From the NCBI RefSeq assembly GCF_008369295.1, contig NZ_VOBG01000014.1, positions 85,682-149,681 of the forward strand: a stretch of DNA of 64,000 nucleotides, read 5' to 3'. Both the position numbers and the translations under genes were made by a program. This DNA comes from Pseudomonas sp. ANT_H4 (lineage in GTDB: Bacteria; Pseudomonadota; Gammaproteobacteria; Pseudomonadales; Pseudomonadaceae). Below are positions 51,555-60,695 of the stretch, in pieces (positions within the stretch are counted from its first letter, which is position 1; each line of letters opens with the position of its first letter). Under the pieces are notes generated by a model. That model worked only from the letters and a program-made list of their open reading frames with translations. It did not search any database and was not told the DNA's origin.

Positions 51555-51869
51555 GGCCCTTCTCCAGGGCAAAACCCGCGCTTGCGCGAACACTCGCCAC
51601 TCTAGGTCAAAAGACCTTGATTCGCCTGCCGTTTTGCCACCAATCGGACAAATCTGAATTCTTCGTAGGCCTGCACTGATGCCTTTGCAGGTTCGCGCTA
51701 TCATTGCCGCCTTCCAAGGATTCAGGATCAAGGACACCTCATGCACATCGGTCTTCTGGCTGTGCCTGCTCCGACACGGTAATGCGTGACGCCGATTAAC
51801 CACGGCCTCAGGCAATTCCAACCCCCGGGGTCCTCGGCACAGGTTTAGTGTTTCTATTCGCTGACGCTA
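51555..51869. other. Intergenic region between the ABC permease and the glycosyltransferase gene
   Basis: This stretch should hold the glycosyltransferase promoter and the end of the tauD-ABC transcript. On the plus strand a 13-codon frame (51739-51780) follows AAGGACACC but ends in TAA and has no partner gene. A small AGGTCAAAAGACCT dyad lies near 51604. I see no convincing gene or RNA. Confidence 0.5.
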
Positions 51870-52718
51870 TTAGCGCTGCATGCCCCAACGTTTCACGGTG
51901 ACCCGCTCCAGGGTGTCAAACACCAGGTTTTCCACCAGCAGCCCGATGAGGATCACCACTGCCAGCCCGGCAAAAACCTTGTCGGTGTACAGCTCATTGC
52001 GGTTCTGGAAGATGTACCAGCCCAGGCCACCCTTGCCGCTGGTGGCGCCGAATACCAGTTCGGCGGCGATCAGCGTACGCCAGGCAAACGCCCAGCCGAT
52101 TTTCAGCCCGGCGAGGATCGACGGCAACGCCGCCGGAATCAGGATGAACAGCACAAAGCGCATGCCCTTGAGGCCATAGTTGCGCCCAGCCATGCGTAGG
52201 GTTTCCGAGACGCCGAGAAACCCCGAGTAAGTGTTAAGCGCCAATGCCCACAGCACCGAATGCACCAGCACGAAAATCAGGCTGTTCTGCCCCAGGCCAA
52301 ACCACAACAACGCCAGCGGCAACAACGCAATCGCCGGCAACGGGTTGAACATCGAGGTCAGGGTGCTCAACAGGTCGCGGCCCAATTGGGTCGATACCGC
52401 CAAGGTGGTCAGGGCGAATGCCAGCACGATGCCGATCAGATAGCCCTTGAGCAGCACCACCAGCGAAATGCTGACCTTGCCCAGCAACTCGCCGCTGGCA
52501 ATGCCGTCGTAGAACGCGTGGAAGGTCTGCAAAAAGCTCGGCAGCAGCAAGTCGTTGTTCTGATAACGAGCGGCCGCTTCCCAGAGGATGGCGAGCACGA
52601 TCAGGATCATGCTTTTGCGCAGCCAGCCTTGTTGCCACAGACGCTGACGCAGAGGCAGCTCGCGTTCCACGGGGACGCTGAGCAGCGGTTGGAGGGTGAC
52701 TTCATATTCCTGGCGCAT
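51870..52718 (-). CDS. ABC transporter permease, sulfonate/taurine/nitrate type
   Basis: This 282-residue inner-membrane permease of the SsuC/TauC type has about six transmembrane helices. Its EAA loop reads ETLRMAGRNYGLKGM and is followed by the family signature LKIGWAFAWRTLIAAELV. AAGGA lies 7 nt before the ATG at 52718. It is the last gene of the dioxygenase-SBP-ATPase-permease operon, 26 nt from the ATPase. It imports a small organic anion; a sulfonate or sulfate ester is most likely because of the TauD-type gene. Confidence 0.88.
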   Translation of the reverse strand: MRQEYEVTLQPLLSVPVERELPLRQRLWQQGWLRKSMILIVLAILWEAAARYQNNDLLLPSFLQTFHAFYDGIASGELLGKVSISLVVLLKGYLIGIVLAFALTTLAVSTQLGRDLLSTLTSMFNPLPAIALLPLALLWFGLGQNSLIFVLVHSVLWALALNTYSGFLGVSETLRMAGRNYGLKGMRFVLFILIPAALPSILAGLKIGWAFAWRTLIAAELVFGATSGKGGLGWYIFQNRNELYTDKVFAGLAVVILIGLLVENLVFDTLERVTVKRWGMQR

Positions 52719-52744
52719 GCTGTAATCCTTCAAGGTGCAGCCCT

Positions 52745-53596
52745 TCAATAAGCGATGCGGATATCGGCGAAACCCAGCTCACGTTCGGCTTCAGGCACTT
52801 CATCAAACAACAGCCGATGAATGCGCCGCGCCGAGGCCTGGAACTCCACACCGCCAAGGCTGTGCAGGTCATATTGATGGCTGTGGATTTCCGCGCGAAC
52901 CCGTCCCGGATGAGGCGACAGCAACAGGATGCGATTACCCACCACCAGCGCTTCTTCAATGGAGTGGGTGACGAACAGCAAAGTGAAGCGCACCTCTTCC
53001 CAGAGCAGCAGCAACTCCTCCTGCATCTTGCGCCGGGTCAAAGCGTCGAGGGCAGCGAAGGGCTCATCCATCAGCAGGATTTTCGGCTGCATGGCCAAGG
53101 CTCGCGCAATCGCCACACGCGCTTTCATGCCGCCGGACAGCGTGTGCGGATAGGCATCGGCAAAGGCCGTCAGGCCGACTTTTTCCAGGTAGTGCAGTGC
53201 CCGCTCCTCGGCTTCGCGGCGCTTGAGGGTTTTGGAGGCGAGCAGTGGGAACATGACGTTCTGTTTGACGGTTTTCCACGGTGGCAGTTGGTCGAATTCC
53301 TGGAACACCACGATACGGTCCGGGCCCGGCTGGTCGACCTTTTGCCCCAACAAGCGGATCTCGCCTTCACAGGGTTTGATAAACCCGGCGATGGCCTTGA
53401 GCAACGTTGATTTACCGCAGCCCGAAGGCCCCAGCAGCACAAAGCGGTCGGCCGGGTCGATCTCAAAGCTGACCTGATGCGTGGCCCGCACCACCCGTTC
53501 AGGCGTGCGGTATTCAAGGCTGACATGGTCCACCGACAGCAGCGCGGAAGGGGTCTGCAGGTTGCTGGCCGTGTGGCCTTGCAAGGGCGCGTTCAT
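52745..53596 (-). CDS. ABC transporter ATPase, SsuB/TauB type
   Basis: This 283-residue ATPase has Walker A GPSGCGKST (about 59-67), signature LSGGMKARVAIARAL and Walker B ILLMDEPFAALD. The C-terminal extension (about 240-283, with SARRIHRLLFDEVPEAE) is longer than in minimal SsuB. The start at 53596 overlaps the SBP stop, and GGGAG precedes it. It powers the adjacent permease. Regulation by sulfur supply is inferred from the neighbours. Confidence 0.9.
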   Translation of the reverse strand: MNAPLQGHTASNLQTPSALLSVDHVSLEYRTPERVVRATHQVSFEIDPADRFVLLGPSGCGKSTLLKAIAGFIKPCEGEIRLLGQKVDQPGPDRIVVFQEFDQLPPWKTVKQNVMFPLLASKTLKRREAEERALHYLEKVGLTAFADAYPHTLSGGMKARVAIARALAMQPKILLMDEPFAALDALTRRKMQEELLLLWEEVRFTLLFVTHSIEEALVVGNRILLLSPHPGRVRAEIHSHQYDLHSLGGVEFQASARRIHRLLFDEVPEAERELGFADIRIAY

Positions 53597-53597
53597 C

Positions 53598-54623
53598 TCA
53601 GCTCCCTTGCAACGGCTTGGCATCCTGAAAAAAGTAATCCTTCCACGATTCAGGTTTGTTTTTGATGGCGCCGACGCGGTAGAGGAACTCGGCCAGCGGG
53701 TAGGTATTTTTCGGCGTAACGCTGAATTCAAATTGCGGGTTATCAATGATTTTCAGCAGCGCAGCACGGTCGATCTTGGCCTTGGTCACGCGGATGTAGG
53801 TGTCGGCGGCAGCGCCTTTATCGTTCTGGGCGAACTGCGCGGCTTCGGTCAATGCCTCGACGAAGGCCTTATAGGTTTTCGGGTTGTCGTTGCGAAATTT
53901 CTCGGTGGTAAACAGCACCGTCGGCGAGTTTGGGCCCAACAGGTCATAGGTATTGAGCACCACATGGACGTTGGGGTTGGTCAGCGCCTGATCCTGGAAC
54001 GGCGGATTGGAGAAGTGCCCGGTCAGCTCAGTGCCGCCGGCGATCAGTGCAGCGGTGGCATCCGGGTGCGGAACGGCGACGGTGTACTTGTCCAGGCGAT
54101 CGAATTCCTTGTCGCCCCATTGCTTGGCGGCGGCGTATTGCAGGAAGCGCGACTGCACGGAAACGCCGACGGCAGGCACGGCGATGCGGTCTTTCTCGGT
54201 GAAGTCAGCGATGGTCTTGACCTTGGGGTTGTTGCTCACCAGGTAGTAAGGAAAGTTGCCCAGGGAGGCGACAGCCTTGACGTTCTGCTTGCCGTGGGTG
54301 CGGTCCCAGATGGTCAGCAGCGGACCGACACCAGCGCCGGCAATATCAATGGAGCCGGAGAGCAACGCGTCATTGACCGCCGCGCCACCGGACAGTTGGG
54401 TCCAGTCGACCTTGATGTCGATGCCCTCCTGCTTGCCGTATTTCTCGATCAGGTTCTGGTCGCGCACCACATTGAGCAACAGGTAGACGATGCCGAACTG
54501 TTCAGCGATGCGAATTTCGCCTTCCGCCTGGGCTACGGCCGGTGCGATCAGGCTGCCAGCCAGCAGGCTGACGCTTAGGCCAAGTGTTGCGGCCAGTCGT
54601 GCGAATGGAGTTTTCTTGGACAT
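53598..54623 (-). CDS. ABC transporter periplasmic substrate-binding protein
   Basis: This 341-residue protein has a signal peptide (1-33, cleavage near AVAQA) and the SsuA/TauA-like NMT1 fold (GEIRIAEQFGIVYLLLNVVRD, GSIDIAGAGVGPLLTIWDR, ATAALIAGGTELTGHFSNPP). It binds the imported ligand and hands it to the permease. It overlaps the ATPase start and lies 14 nt after the dioxygenase. The related Pseudomonas AtsR-type binding proteins accept sulfate esters; the ligand here is unknown. Confidence 0.88.
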   Translation of the reverse strand: MSKKTPFARLAATLGLSVSLLAGSLIAPAVAQAEGEIRIAEQFGIVYLLLNVVRDQNLIEKYGKQEGIDIKVDWTQLSGGAAVNDALLSGSIDIAGAGVGPLLTIWDRTHGKQNVKAVASLGNFPYYLVSNNPKVKTIADFTEKDRIAVPAVGVSVQSRFLQYAAAKQWGDKEFDRLDKYTVAVPHPDATAALIAGGTELTGHFSNPPFQDQALTNPNVHVVLNTYDLLGPNSPTVLFTTEKFRNDNPKTYKAFVEALTEAAQFAQNDKGAAADTYIRVTKAKIDRAALLKIIDNPQFEFSVTPKNTYPLAEFLYRVGAIKNKPESWKDYFFQDAKPLQGS

Positions 54624-54637
54624 GGTGCTGCTCCGAA

Positions 54638-55522
54638 TCAGAAAGGCGCGTCGCCCTGGATGGTGGTGCGGTACAGCTTGCGGCGCAGGTAGCTGGGGCA
54701 ACCGGCGGCCAGGTGGACCAGCGAGCGGTTGTCCCAGAACACCAGGTCGTGGGGCTGCCATTGGTGGCGGTAGATGTTTTCCGGCAGCACGCTGTGGGCG
54801 TAGAGCTGGGCCAGCAGGTCGCGGCTTTCGTCCTCCGGCAGGCCGACGATGCGGGTGGTGAAGCCTTCACTGACGAACAGCGCCTTGCGGCCGTTTTCCG
54901 GGTGGGTGCGTACGATGGGGTGTACCACTTCGGCGACCTGGGCCAGTTGCTCGGGGGTTAGCGTCGGGCGCCAGTTGCCTTCGAATTTGGTTTCGCTGTA
55001 GCGCGCGGTGTAGGAGTGGGCGGCGCTGCGGCCTTCGATGGCCTGGCGCAAGTGCTCGGGCAGTTGCTCCCAGGCTTTGTGCATATCGGCGAACAAGGTG
55101 TCGCCGCCTTCGGACGGCAGCTCCTGGGCGTGGAGCATCGAGCCCAGGCTCGGCAGTTCCTTATAGGAAAGGTCCGAATGCCAGAACTTGCCGGCGTCTC
55201 CCAGGCCGATGGATTGGCCGTTCTCGATGATGTTGGAGACGATAAGGATTTGCGGGTGGTTGGCCAGCAGGAACTGTTTGAGCACGTGGATCTGCAGCAC
55301 GCCAAAGCGGCGGCTGAAGGCGATCTGCTGTTCGGGGGTGATGCGTTGGTCGCGAAAGACCACGACGTGGTGGTCCAGGTGAGCGCGGTGAATGCGGGCG
55401 AAGTCCTGGTCGTTGACCGGGCGGGACAGGTCCAGGCCAATCACCTCGGCGCCGACGCTGCCGGGGAATGGGCGGATGTCGAAAGTTTGGGTGGTGGTTG
55501 GAACAGCGGAGGTTGCAGGCAT
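54638..55522 (-). CDS. TauD/TfdA-family Fe(II)/2-oxoglutarate dioxygenase
   Basis: This 294-residue enzyme has the iron facial triad HxD at H115/D117 (KFWHSDLSY) and distal H270 (NRSLVHLAAG), with the 2-oxoglutarate-binding arginine near R285 (YRTTIQGD). The family oxidises taurine, alkyl sulfates (AtsK) or 2,4-D-type substrates. Next to a sulfonate-type ABC importer it probably releases sulfite or sulfate from an organosulfur compound. GGGAG lies 7 nt before the ATG at 55522. It is first in the operon; an inverted repeat lies upstream. TauD versus AtsK cannot be settled by eye. Confidence 0.88.
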   Translation of the reverse strand: MPATSAVPTTTQTFDIRPFPGSVGAEVIGLDLSRPVNDQDFARIHRAHLDHHVVVFRDQRITPEQQIAFSRRFGVLQIHVLKQFLLANHPQILIVSNIIENGQSIGLGDAGKFWHSDLSYKELPSLGSMLHAQELPSEGGDTLFADMHKAWEQLPEHLRQAIEGRSAAHSYTARYSETKFEGNWRPTLTPEQLAQVAEVVHPIVRTHPENGRKALFVSEGFTTRIVGLPEDESRDLLAQLYAHSVLPENIYRHQWQPHDLVFWDNRSLVHLAAGCPSYLRRKLYRTTIQGDAPF

Positions 55523-55555
55523 GGGTTCACTCCCGAGCGATCAGGAGAGTGACTT

Positions 55556-55602
55556 TATAGATATAAGAACCGCAGTTTAAATACCGTTAGAGAATATCTA
55601 TA
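55556..55602. promoter_or_regulatory. AT-rich inverted repeat upstream of the tauD-like gene
   Basis: TATAGATAT (55556-55564) and ATATCTATA (55594-55602) are 9-bp inverted arms 29 nt apart, just upstream of the dioxygenase start. AT-rich dyads of this kind suit a LysR-type sulfur regulator such as CysB or Cbl/SsuR. This is inference. Confidence 0.4.
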
Positions 55603-55623
55603 TGGCTTTTGGGCCGCAGCGTC

Positions 55624-55770
55624 AGAGGGCCGCCGGGGTGCGGCCCTCTCCACTTTCGTAGCAGCCGCCGAGCTTTAGCGAGGCGGCGACAGGTGCAACT
55701 CCGTGCCGAGGCCAGGCTTGAGGTCGGTGGTGCAGCCGACGTAGCCTCGCTGGCGCTCGACAACTGCTAC
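55624..55770. repeat. Hairpin and REP-like pair downstream of lapC
   Basis: AGAGGGCCGC and GCGGCCCTCT (55624-55649) make a 10-bp stem. Next to it GTAGCAGCCGCCGAGC (from 55658) and its inverted relative GCTCGACAACTGCTAC (to 55770) resemble a facing REP pair. They lie between the lapC stop and the tauD promoter and probably insulate the two transcripts. Confidence 0.55.
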
Positions 55771-55794
55771 ATCAACTCCTGTATTCAATCTGGA

Positions 55795-57159
55795 TTAGCG
55801 CTCGTGCAACGCCTCTGCCCGCGCCCGGATGATGGGCTTGAGCAGGTAGCTGAGGATGCTTTTCTTGCCAGTGATGATGTCCACCGAGGCGACCATGCCG
55901 GGGATGATCAGCAGCGGCTTCTCATCGGTGCCCAGGTGGCTGCGGTCGGTGCGCAGGGTGATCATGTAGTAAGTGTTTTTCTTGTCTTCATCGGTGATGG
56001 TGTCGGCGCCGATGCGTTCCAGCTTGGCCTTGAGGCCGCCGTAGATGGTGTAGTCATAGGCGGTGAACTTGACGATCGCCTCCTGCCCCGGATGCAGGAA
56101 GGCGATGTCTTGGGGGCGGATCTTGGCTTCCACCAGCAGGGTGTCGTTGAGCGGCACGATTTCCACCATGTCGCTGCCTGGCTGAATCACGCCGCCAACG
56201 GTGTTGACCAGCAGTTGCTTGACGATGCCACGTACCGGCGAGGTCACCAGGGTGCGGCTGACCCGATCTTCCAGGGCCTTGCCGGTGGACTCGGCCTTGT
56301 TCAGTTCGGTGCGGGCTTCGTTGAGTTGGGTCAGGGCTTCACTGCGGAATTTGCCGCGGGTCTCGTCAATTTTGCGCTGCACTTCCTTGATCGCCGATTC
56401 GGCGCGGGGAATGGCCAGGGTAGTGGCATCCAGTTGCCCACGGGTTTCCATCTCGGCGCGCTTGAGGCGCAGCACTTCCACCGGCGATACCGCGCCCTGG
56501 GCCACCAGCGGCTCGGACATGTTGATTTCCTGGCGTTGCAGGCTCAACTGGTTGCGGTACTGACCTTGCTTGGAGCTGAACTCGCGCAGTTCCTGTTGGC
56601 GCTGCACCAGTTGCTCCTGCAAGCCGCCGATCTCATCCTTGAGCTGCTGGCGACGGCTCTCGTACAAGGAGCGTTCGTTGGCCGCCTGGCTTGGCGCAGC
56701 CTTGAGCACGTCGTCAGTGATATTGAGCGGACGATCATCCACCTGGGCGCTCAAGCGTTCGACTCGCAGCACCATGGACAGCCGCTGCGCTTCGGTTTCA
56801 CCGGCGTTGGAGGCAAAGCGGGTGTCATCCAGGCGAATCAGCGGAGCACCGGCTTCAACGATCTGGCCTTCATGCACGTACAACTCGGCGACAATACCGC
56901 CTTCCAGGTTCTGGATTTTCTGTAGCTTGGAGGACGGAATGGCTTTGCCGTCGCCACGGGTTACTTCGTCGATGCTGGAGAAATACGCCCAGGTCATCAA
57001 GAACAGGAAGAACGCGATGATCGCCCAGATGGTCAGGCGGATGACCCGCGGCGCATCTTCGATCAACGCCTTGTTGACCTCGGGCAGCGGTTGATCATGA
57101 AGAGATTCGGAGCCTTTAAAATAGCTGCCGATCGAAGCTTTGATAGAGTTAAGCGACAC
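55795..57159 (-). CDS. lapC: LapC, type I secretion membrane-fusion protein
   Basis: This 454-residue HlyD-family adaptor has a short cytoplasmic N-terminus, a transmembrane helix (about 40-62, LTIWAIIAFFLFLMTWAYF), lipoyl half-motifs (KIQNLEGGIVAELYVHEGQ; RTLVTSPVRGIVKQL), a long coiled hairpin (about 130-285) and a C-terminal beta domain. It links LapB to LapE for export of the LapA adhesin. The start lies inside the last codons of lapB (11-nt overlap). It is last in lapE-lapB-lapC. Assignment to Lap rather than the paralogous Map system rests on adjacency to a LapA-type N-terminus. Confidence 0.9.
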   Translation of the reverse strand: MSLNSIKASIGSYFKGSESLHDQPLPEVNKALIEDAPRVIRLTIWAIIAFFLFLMTWAYFSSIDEVTRGDGKAIPSSKLQKIQNLEGGIVAELYVHEGQIVEAGAPLIRLDDTRFASNAGETEAQRLSMVLRVERLSAQVDDRPLNITDDVLKAAPSQAANERSLYESRRQQLKDEIGGLQEQLVQRQQELREFSSKQGQYRNQLSLQRQEINMSEPLVAQGAVSPVEVLRLKRAEMETRGQLDATTLAIPRAESAIKEVQRKIDETRGKFRSEALTQLNEARTELNKAESTGKALEDRVSRTLVTSPVRGIVKQLLVNTVGGVIQPGSDMVEIVPLNDTLLVEAKIRPQDIAFLHPGQEAIVKFTAYDYTIYGGLKAKLERIGADTITDEDKKNTYYMITLRTDRSHLGTDEKPLLIIPGMVASVDIITGKKSILSYLLKPIIRARAEALHER

Positions 57160-59305
57160 TGATTTGCCCCTTCTTCAACGCTTCCATAACCACGGCTTTC
57201 GGGCCGTCCGCGAGGATCTGCCCACGGTCGACCACCAGCAGGCGGTCCACCAGGGACAGCAGCGAGGCACGGTGCGTGACCAGCACCACCGTCTTGTTTG
57301 CCACCACAGCTTGCAGGCGTTGTTTCAAGCGTTCTTCACCAGTGTTGTCCATGGCGCTGGTCGGTTCGTCGAGCAGCAGGATAGGCGGGTTGAGCAGCAG
57401 GGCGCGAGCCAGGGCGACGTTTTGCCGCTGGCCGCCAGACAGGTTCTGCCCACGCTCGCCGACTTGCAGCTCGTAGCCCTGGGGGTGCAGGCTGGCAAAC
57501 TCATGCACACCGGCAAGCTCGGCGGCTTGCAGGACCACCTCGTCTTCGACGTAGCGGGCGCCGGAGACCAGGTTGTCGCGCAGGGTACCGGCCAGCAGTT
57601 GGATATCTTGCGGTACATAGCCGATGTTGTGGCGCAATTCACTGACGTCGATCTGGCGGATGTCGACGCCGTCTACCAACAGCGCACCGGAGTCCGGTTG
57701 ATAGAGGCCCACCAGCAGTTTGGCCAGAGAGCTTTTGCCCGAACCGCTGCGGCCGATGATGCCGATTTTCTCGCCGGGCTTGATCACCAGGTTGATGTTC
57801 TTCAGCGCCGCGTTCTGTTGGTTCGGGTAGGTGAAGTTCAGGCCACGGCACTCGATGGCGCCTTGCAGGGTGCGGCGGCTCATAGGGCGTTCTTCGAAAT
57901 TGCGCTCTTGGGGCAACTCCATCATCTGGTCCACCGAGGTCATAGTGACCTTGGCTTGCTGGTAACGGGTCAGCAGGCCCGACAGCGAGGCCAGCGGGCT
58001 CAGGGCGCGGCCGCTGAGCATGTAGCAGGCGATCAAGCCGCCCATGCTGAGGTTACCGTCAATGATCTGGTACACGCCGAAGACGATCATGATGACGCCG
58101 GCCAGTTGCTGGATCAGCAAGGTTATGTTCATCGACAGGCCCGACAGCAACTTCACCCGCAGTTCAAGACGGCTGAGGGTTCCGATGGTCTGTTCCCACT
58201 GGTACTGGCGTTCGCTTTCGGCGTTGTTGACCTTGACCGCGTCCAGCCCGGCTAGGGTTTCGATCAGGCTCGACTGGCGCTCGGCGGCCAGGGCCATGGT
58301 TCGTTCCATGGTCGCCACCAGGGGTTTTTGCAGGGCGTAGCCGATCCCCAGGGCAATCGGGAACGCCAGCACCGGAACCCACACCAGGTGACCACCGAGG
58401 ATGGCGATCACCAGGAAGATCAGCAGGGTGAACGGCAGGTCGATCAGGCTGGTGAGGGTCAGGGACGCGAGAAAATCGCGCAGGCTCTGAAATTCGTGGA
58501 TGTTCTGGGCGAAGCTGCCGACCCGCGCCGGGCGGTACTTCATGGACATGCCGACAATGCGCTCAAACAGCGTGGCCGAGATGATCAGGTCGGTCTTTTT
58601 CCCCGCCAGGTCCAGGCATAAGCTGCGCAGGCTCTTGAGGATCAGGTCGAACAAGTAGGCGCCGCCGATGCCGATGGCCAGCACCCACAGGGTGGCCGTG
58701 GCCTGGTTCGGCACCACGCGGTCGTAGACGTTCATCACAAAGAGCGGCGCGGCCATGGCGATGATGTTGATCAGGAAACTGGCGGCGATGGCGTCGGTGT
58801 AGAGCCAGCGCGAACGCTTCAAGGTGTCGCGAAACCACGAGCGGGCACGGGGAATCAGGGTGCCGTGGTTGACGTCGAATTTGTGCTGGGGCTGGGCGAA
58901 GAACACTTTGCCGGTGTAGTCATCGGCGAGCTGCTCGCGCTTGATGATCACTTCACCGCCGTCGCTTTCGCTGAGCAGGATTCGCGCTTCGTCCTCGCCT
59001 TGCCAGCCGACTAGCACGGTGCTACGACCGTCCTTGAGCAACAGCAGCGCCGGCAGGGCAATGGTGGGGATCTGTTCGAGCTTGCGTTGCAGCAAACGCC
59101 CCTGCAACCCGGCACGGGCGGCGGCACGAGCCAGCAGATCAGCACTCAGGCGCTGCGCGGGCAGCGGCAGGCCGGTGGTGAGCATCGCCGCACTGGCCGG
59201 CTTCTGGTGCAGGGCACAAAGCGTCAACAATCCGTCGAGTAACGGGTCGTCGTGCAGCGCGCGTGGATCATGACTGAGATAATCTCGACTGACTTCTGAT
59301 TCCAC
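57149..59305 (-). CDS. lapB: LapB, type I secretion ABC exporter with C39-like domain
   Basis: This 718-residue inner-membrane exporter has an N-terminal C39-peptidase-like domain (about 15-135) without the usual catalytic Cys-His pair, so it is a substrate-docking CLD. Five or six transmembrane helices follow (about 165-440), then the nucleotide-binding domain with Walker A GRSGSGKSSL, signature NLSGGQRQN and Walker B ILLLDEPTSAMD. Translation starts at GTG 59305. It energises LapA secretion through LapC and LapE. It lies 40 nt from lapE and overlaps lapC. Confidence 0.92.
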   Translation of the reverse strand: MESEVSRDYLSHDPRALHDDPLLDGLLTLCALHQKPASAAMLTTGLPLPAQRLSADLLARAAARAGLQGRLLQRKLEQIPTIALPALLLLKDGRSTVLVGWQGEDEARILLSESDGGEVIIKREQLADDYTGKVFFAQPQHKFDVNHGTLIPRARSWFRDTLKRSRWLYTDAIAASFLINIIAMAAPLFVMNVYDRVVPNQATATLWVLAIGIGGAYLFDLILKSLRSLCLDLAGKKTDLIISATLFERIVGMSMKYRPARVGSFAQNIHEFQSLRDFLASLTLTSLIDLPFTLLIFLVIAILGGHLVWVPVLAFPIALGIGYALQKPLVATMERTMALAAERQSSLIETLAGLDAVKVNNAESERQYQWEQTIGTLSRLELRVKLLSGLSMNITLLIQQLAGVIMIVFGVYQIIDGNLSMGGLIACYMLSGRALSPLASLSGLLTRYQQAKVTMTSVDQMMELPQERNFEERPMSRRTLQGAIECRGLNFTYPNQQNAALKNINLVIKPGEKIGIIGRSGSGKSSLAKLLVGLYQPDSGALLVDGVDIRQIDVSELRHNIGYVPQDIQLLAGTLRDNLVSGARYVEDEVVLQAAELAGVHEFASLHPQGYELQVGERGQNLSGGQRQNVALARALLLNPPILLLDEPTSAMDNTGEERLKQRLQAVVANKTVVLVTHRASLLSLVDRLLVVDRGQILADGPKAVVMEALKKGQISVA

Positions 59306-59345
59306 GCGAACACTCTCAACTAACGATTGGACAATGAGTTTTTAC

Positions 59346-60695
59346 TCAATTCATCCCAGGCAGTTGAACCTTCGGCTTCACATCGTTTTGTACGACGGAG
59401 GCCATCGGTGCGACCACTCCCTGGCTCTTGAGCAACTCGCCCATGGTCGCCTTGATTCGGTACTGAGTAAATAACTGAACGTTTTTTATCTCTTCCAGGC
59501 GCCGGGAGGCAGTGAACAGCTCGTTCTCGCTGTCGAGCAAATCCAGCAGGGTCCGCTCGCCGAGGCTGAATTGCTTCTGATAGGCGCTACGCACGTTGTT
59601 GCTGTGGTCGACATATTGCTGGGCGATCGGCACCTGGGCATTGGCGTTGTTCAGGGCGTTCCAGGCCAGGCCCAGCTCTTCGTTCAACTGGCGCAAGGCG
59701 TTGTTGCGGATATCCAGGGCCTGGTTGGACTGGTAGGACTTGGATTGCAGGTCGGCCTTGTTGCTGCCACCGGCGAACAGGTTGAAACGCATACGCACCA
59801 TGGCTTCCCAGCCATTGTTGTGGCTGGCGTCGCCGTCGATGTTGTTATCGGCGTTGGTGCCAAGCTCAGCATCAAAACGCGGGTAGAAGGACGACTTGGC
59901 CGCTTCGTACTGCTTTTCGGCGGCAACGATATCGGATTCGGCAGAGCGCAGGATCGGGCTGTTGTCGAGCATCTGGCGGCGCGCTTCATTCAAGTCGACC
60001 GGCAGCAGTGCCATGAATGGGGCAGGACGTTCCAACTGGTCCGGCATCTGGCCAACGGCGCTGAGGTAGTTGGTTTGGGCATCGGCCAGGTTGGTCTGTT
60101 CGGTGATCACATTGTTGCGGGCCTGGGCCAGACGGGCTTCGGCCTGGTCAAGGTCGGCACCGCTGCCCACGCCACGCTGGGTGCGCAACTTGATCTGGTC
60201 GTAGATTCGTTCGTGGTTGCGCAGGTTGTCTTCGGCCAGGCGCACAAATTCACGACGAGTCAGCACGTCGAGGTAAACCTGGGCCACTGTCAATCCAGTG
60301 CGCTCGGAGGTGCCGAGCAGGGAGTACGCGCGGGAGTTAACGTTGGCTTGTTGACGCCCGACTTCGCTGGAAGTAGCAAAGCCGTCAAAAATCATTTGCT
60401 GCAGGCGCAAGCTGGATTCACTGCGATTGAGCGTGTCCCAGTGGTTGCTGCTATTGGTTCGGGTAGACGAGCTATCGGTGCCTTCACGACCGTACCCGGC
60501 GTTCAGATCGACGCGCGGCAAATAACCGCCCTGGGCGGCTCGCAACTGGTAGTCGGCAGACAGGCGGCTGTTGACGCCCGCCTGGATCTCCGGATGCACA
60601 TCCAGCGCTTGCTGCATGGCCTGGGGCAATGTTTGTGCTTGTACGAAGCTGGCGGCGAGGACGAACGGTATAGCCTTGAGCAGTTGCAAACGCAT
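59346..60695 (-). CDS. lapE: LapE, TolC-family outer-membrane channel
   Basis: This 449-residue TolC-like protein has a signal peptide (1-21, MRLQLLKAIPFVLAASFVQA then QTLPQAM). Two OEP halves follow (about 25-215 and 235-430), with helices such as DNLRNHERIYDQIKLRTQRG and YQKQFSLGERTLLDLLDSEN, the latter highly typical of TolC. In the Lap system the LapE channel also holds the LapA retention module in the outer membrane. The ATG at 60695 has GGGGA upstream; an in-frame upstream ATG would add 15 residues. It is first in the operon and divergent from lapA. Confidence 0.92.
   Translation of the reverse strand: MRLQLLKAIPFVLAASFVQAQTLPQAMQQALDVHPEIQAGVNSRLSADYQLRAAQGGYLPRVDLNAGYGREGTDSSSTRTNSSNHWDTLNRSESSLRLQQMIFDGFATSSEVGRQQANVNSRAYSLLGTSERTGLTVAQVYLDVLTRREFVRLAEDNLRNHERIYDQIKLRTQRGVGSGADLDQAEARLAQARNNVITEQTNLADAQTNYLSAVGQMPDQLERPAPFMALLPVDLNEARRQMLDNSPILRSAESDIVAAEKQYEAAKSSFYPRFDAELGTNADNNIDGDASHNNGWEAMVRMRFNLFAGGSNKADLQSKSYQSNQALDIRNNALRQLNEELGLAWNALNNANAQVPIAQQYVDHSNNVRSAYQKQFSLGERTLLDLLDSENELFTASRRLEEIKNVQLFTQYRIKATMGELLKSQGVVAPMASVVQNDVKPKVQLPGMN

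Noticed and set aside
51600..51620. TAGGTCAAAAGACCT identical to the loop region of the tRNA-Arg terminator copy at 16062
   Set aside because: It is a 14-nt self-complementary core without the GC stem or T-run; chance identity of a small hairpin is likely.
51739..51780. Possible 13-codon leader peptide on the plus strand after AAGGACACC
   Set aside because: No plus-strand gene or attenuator follows; the next genes are on the other strand.
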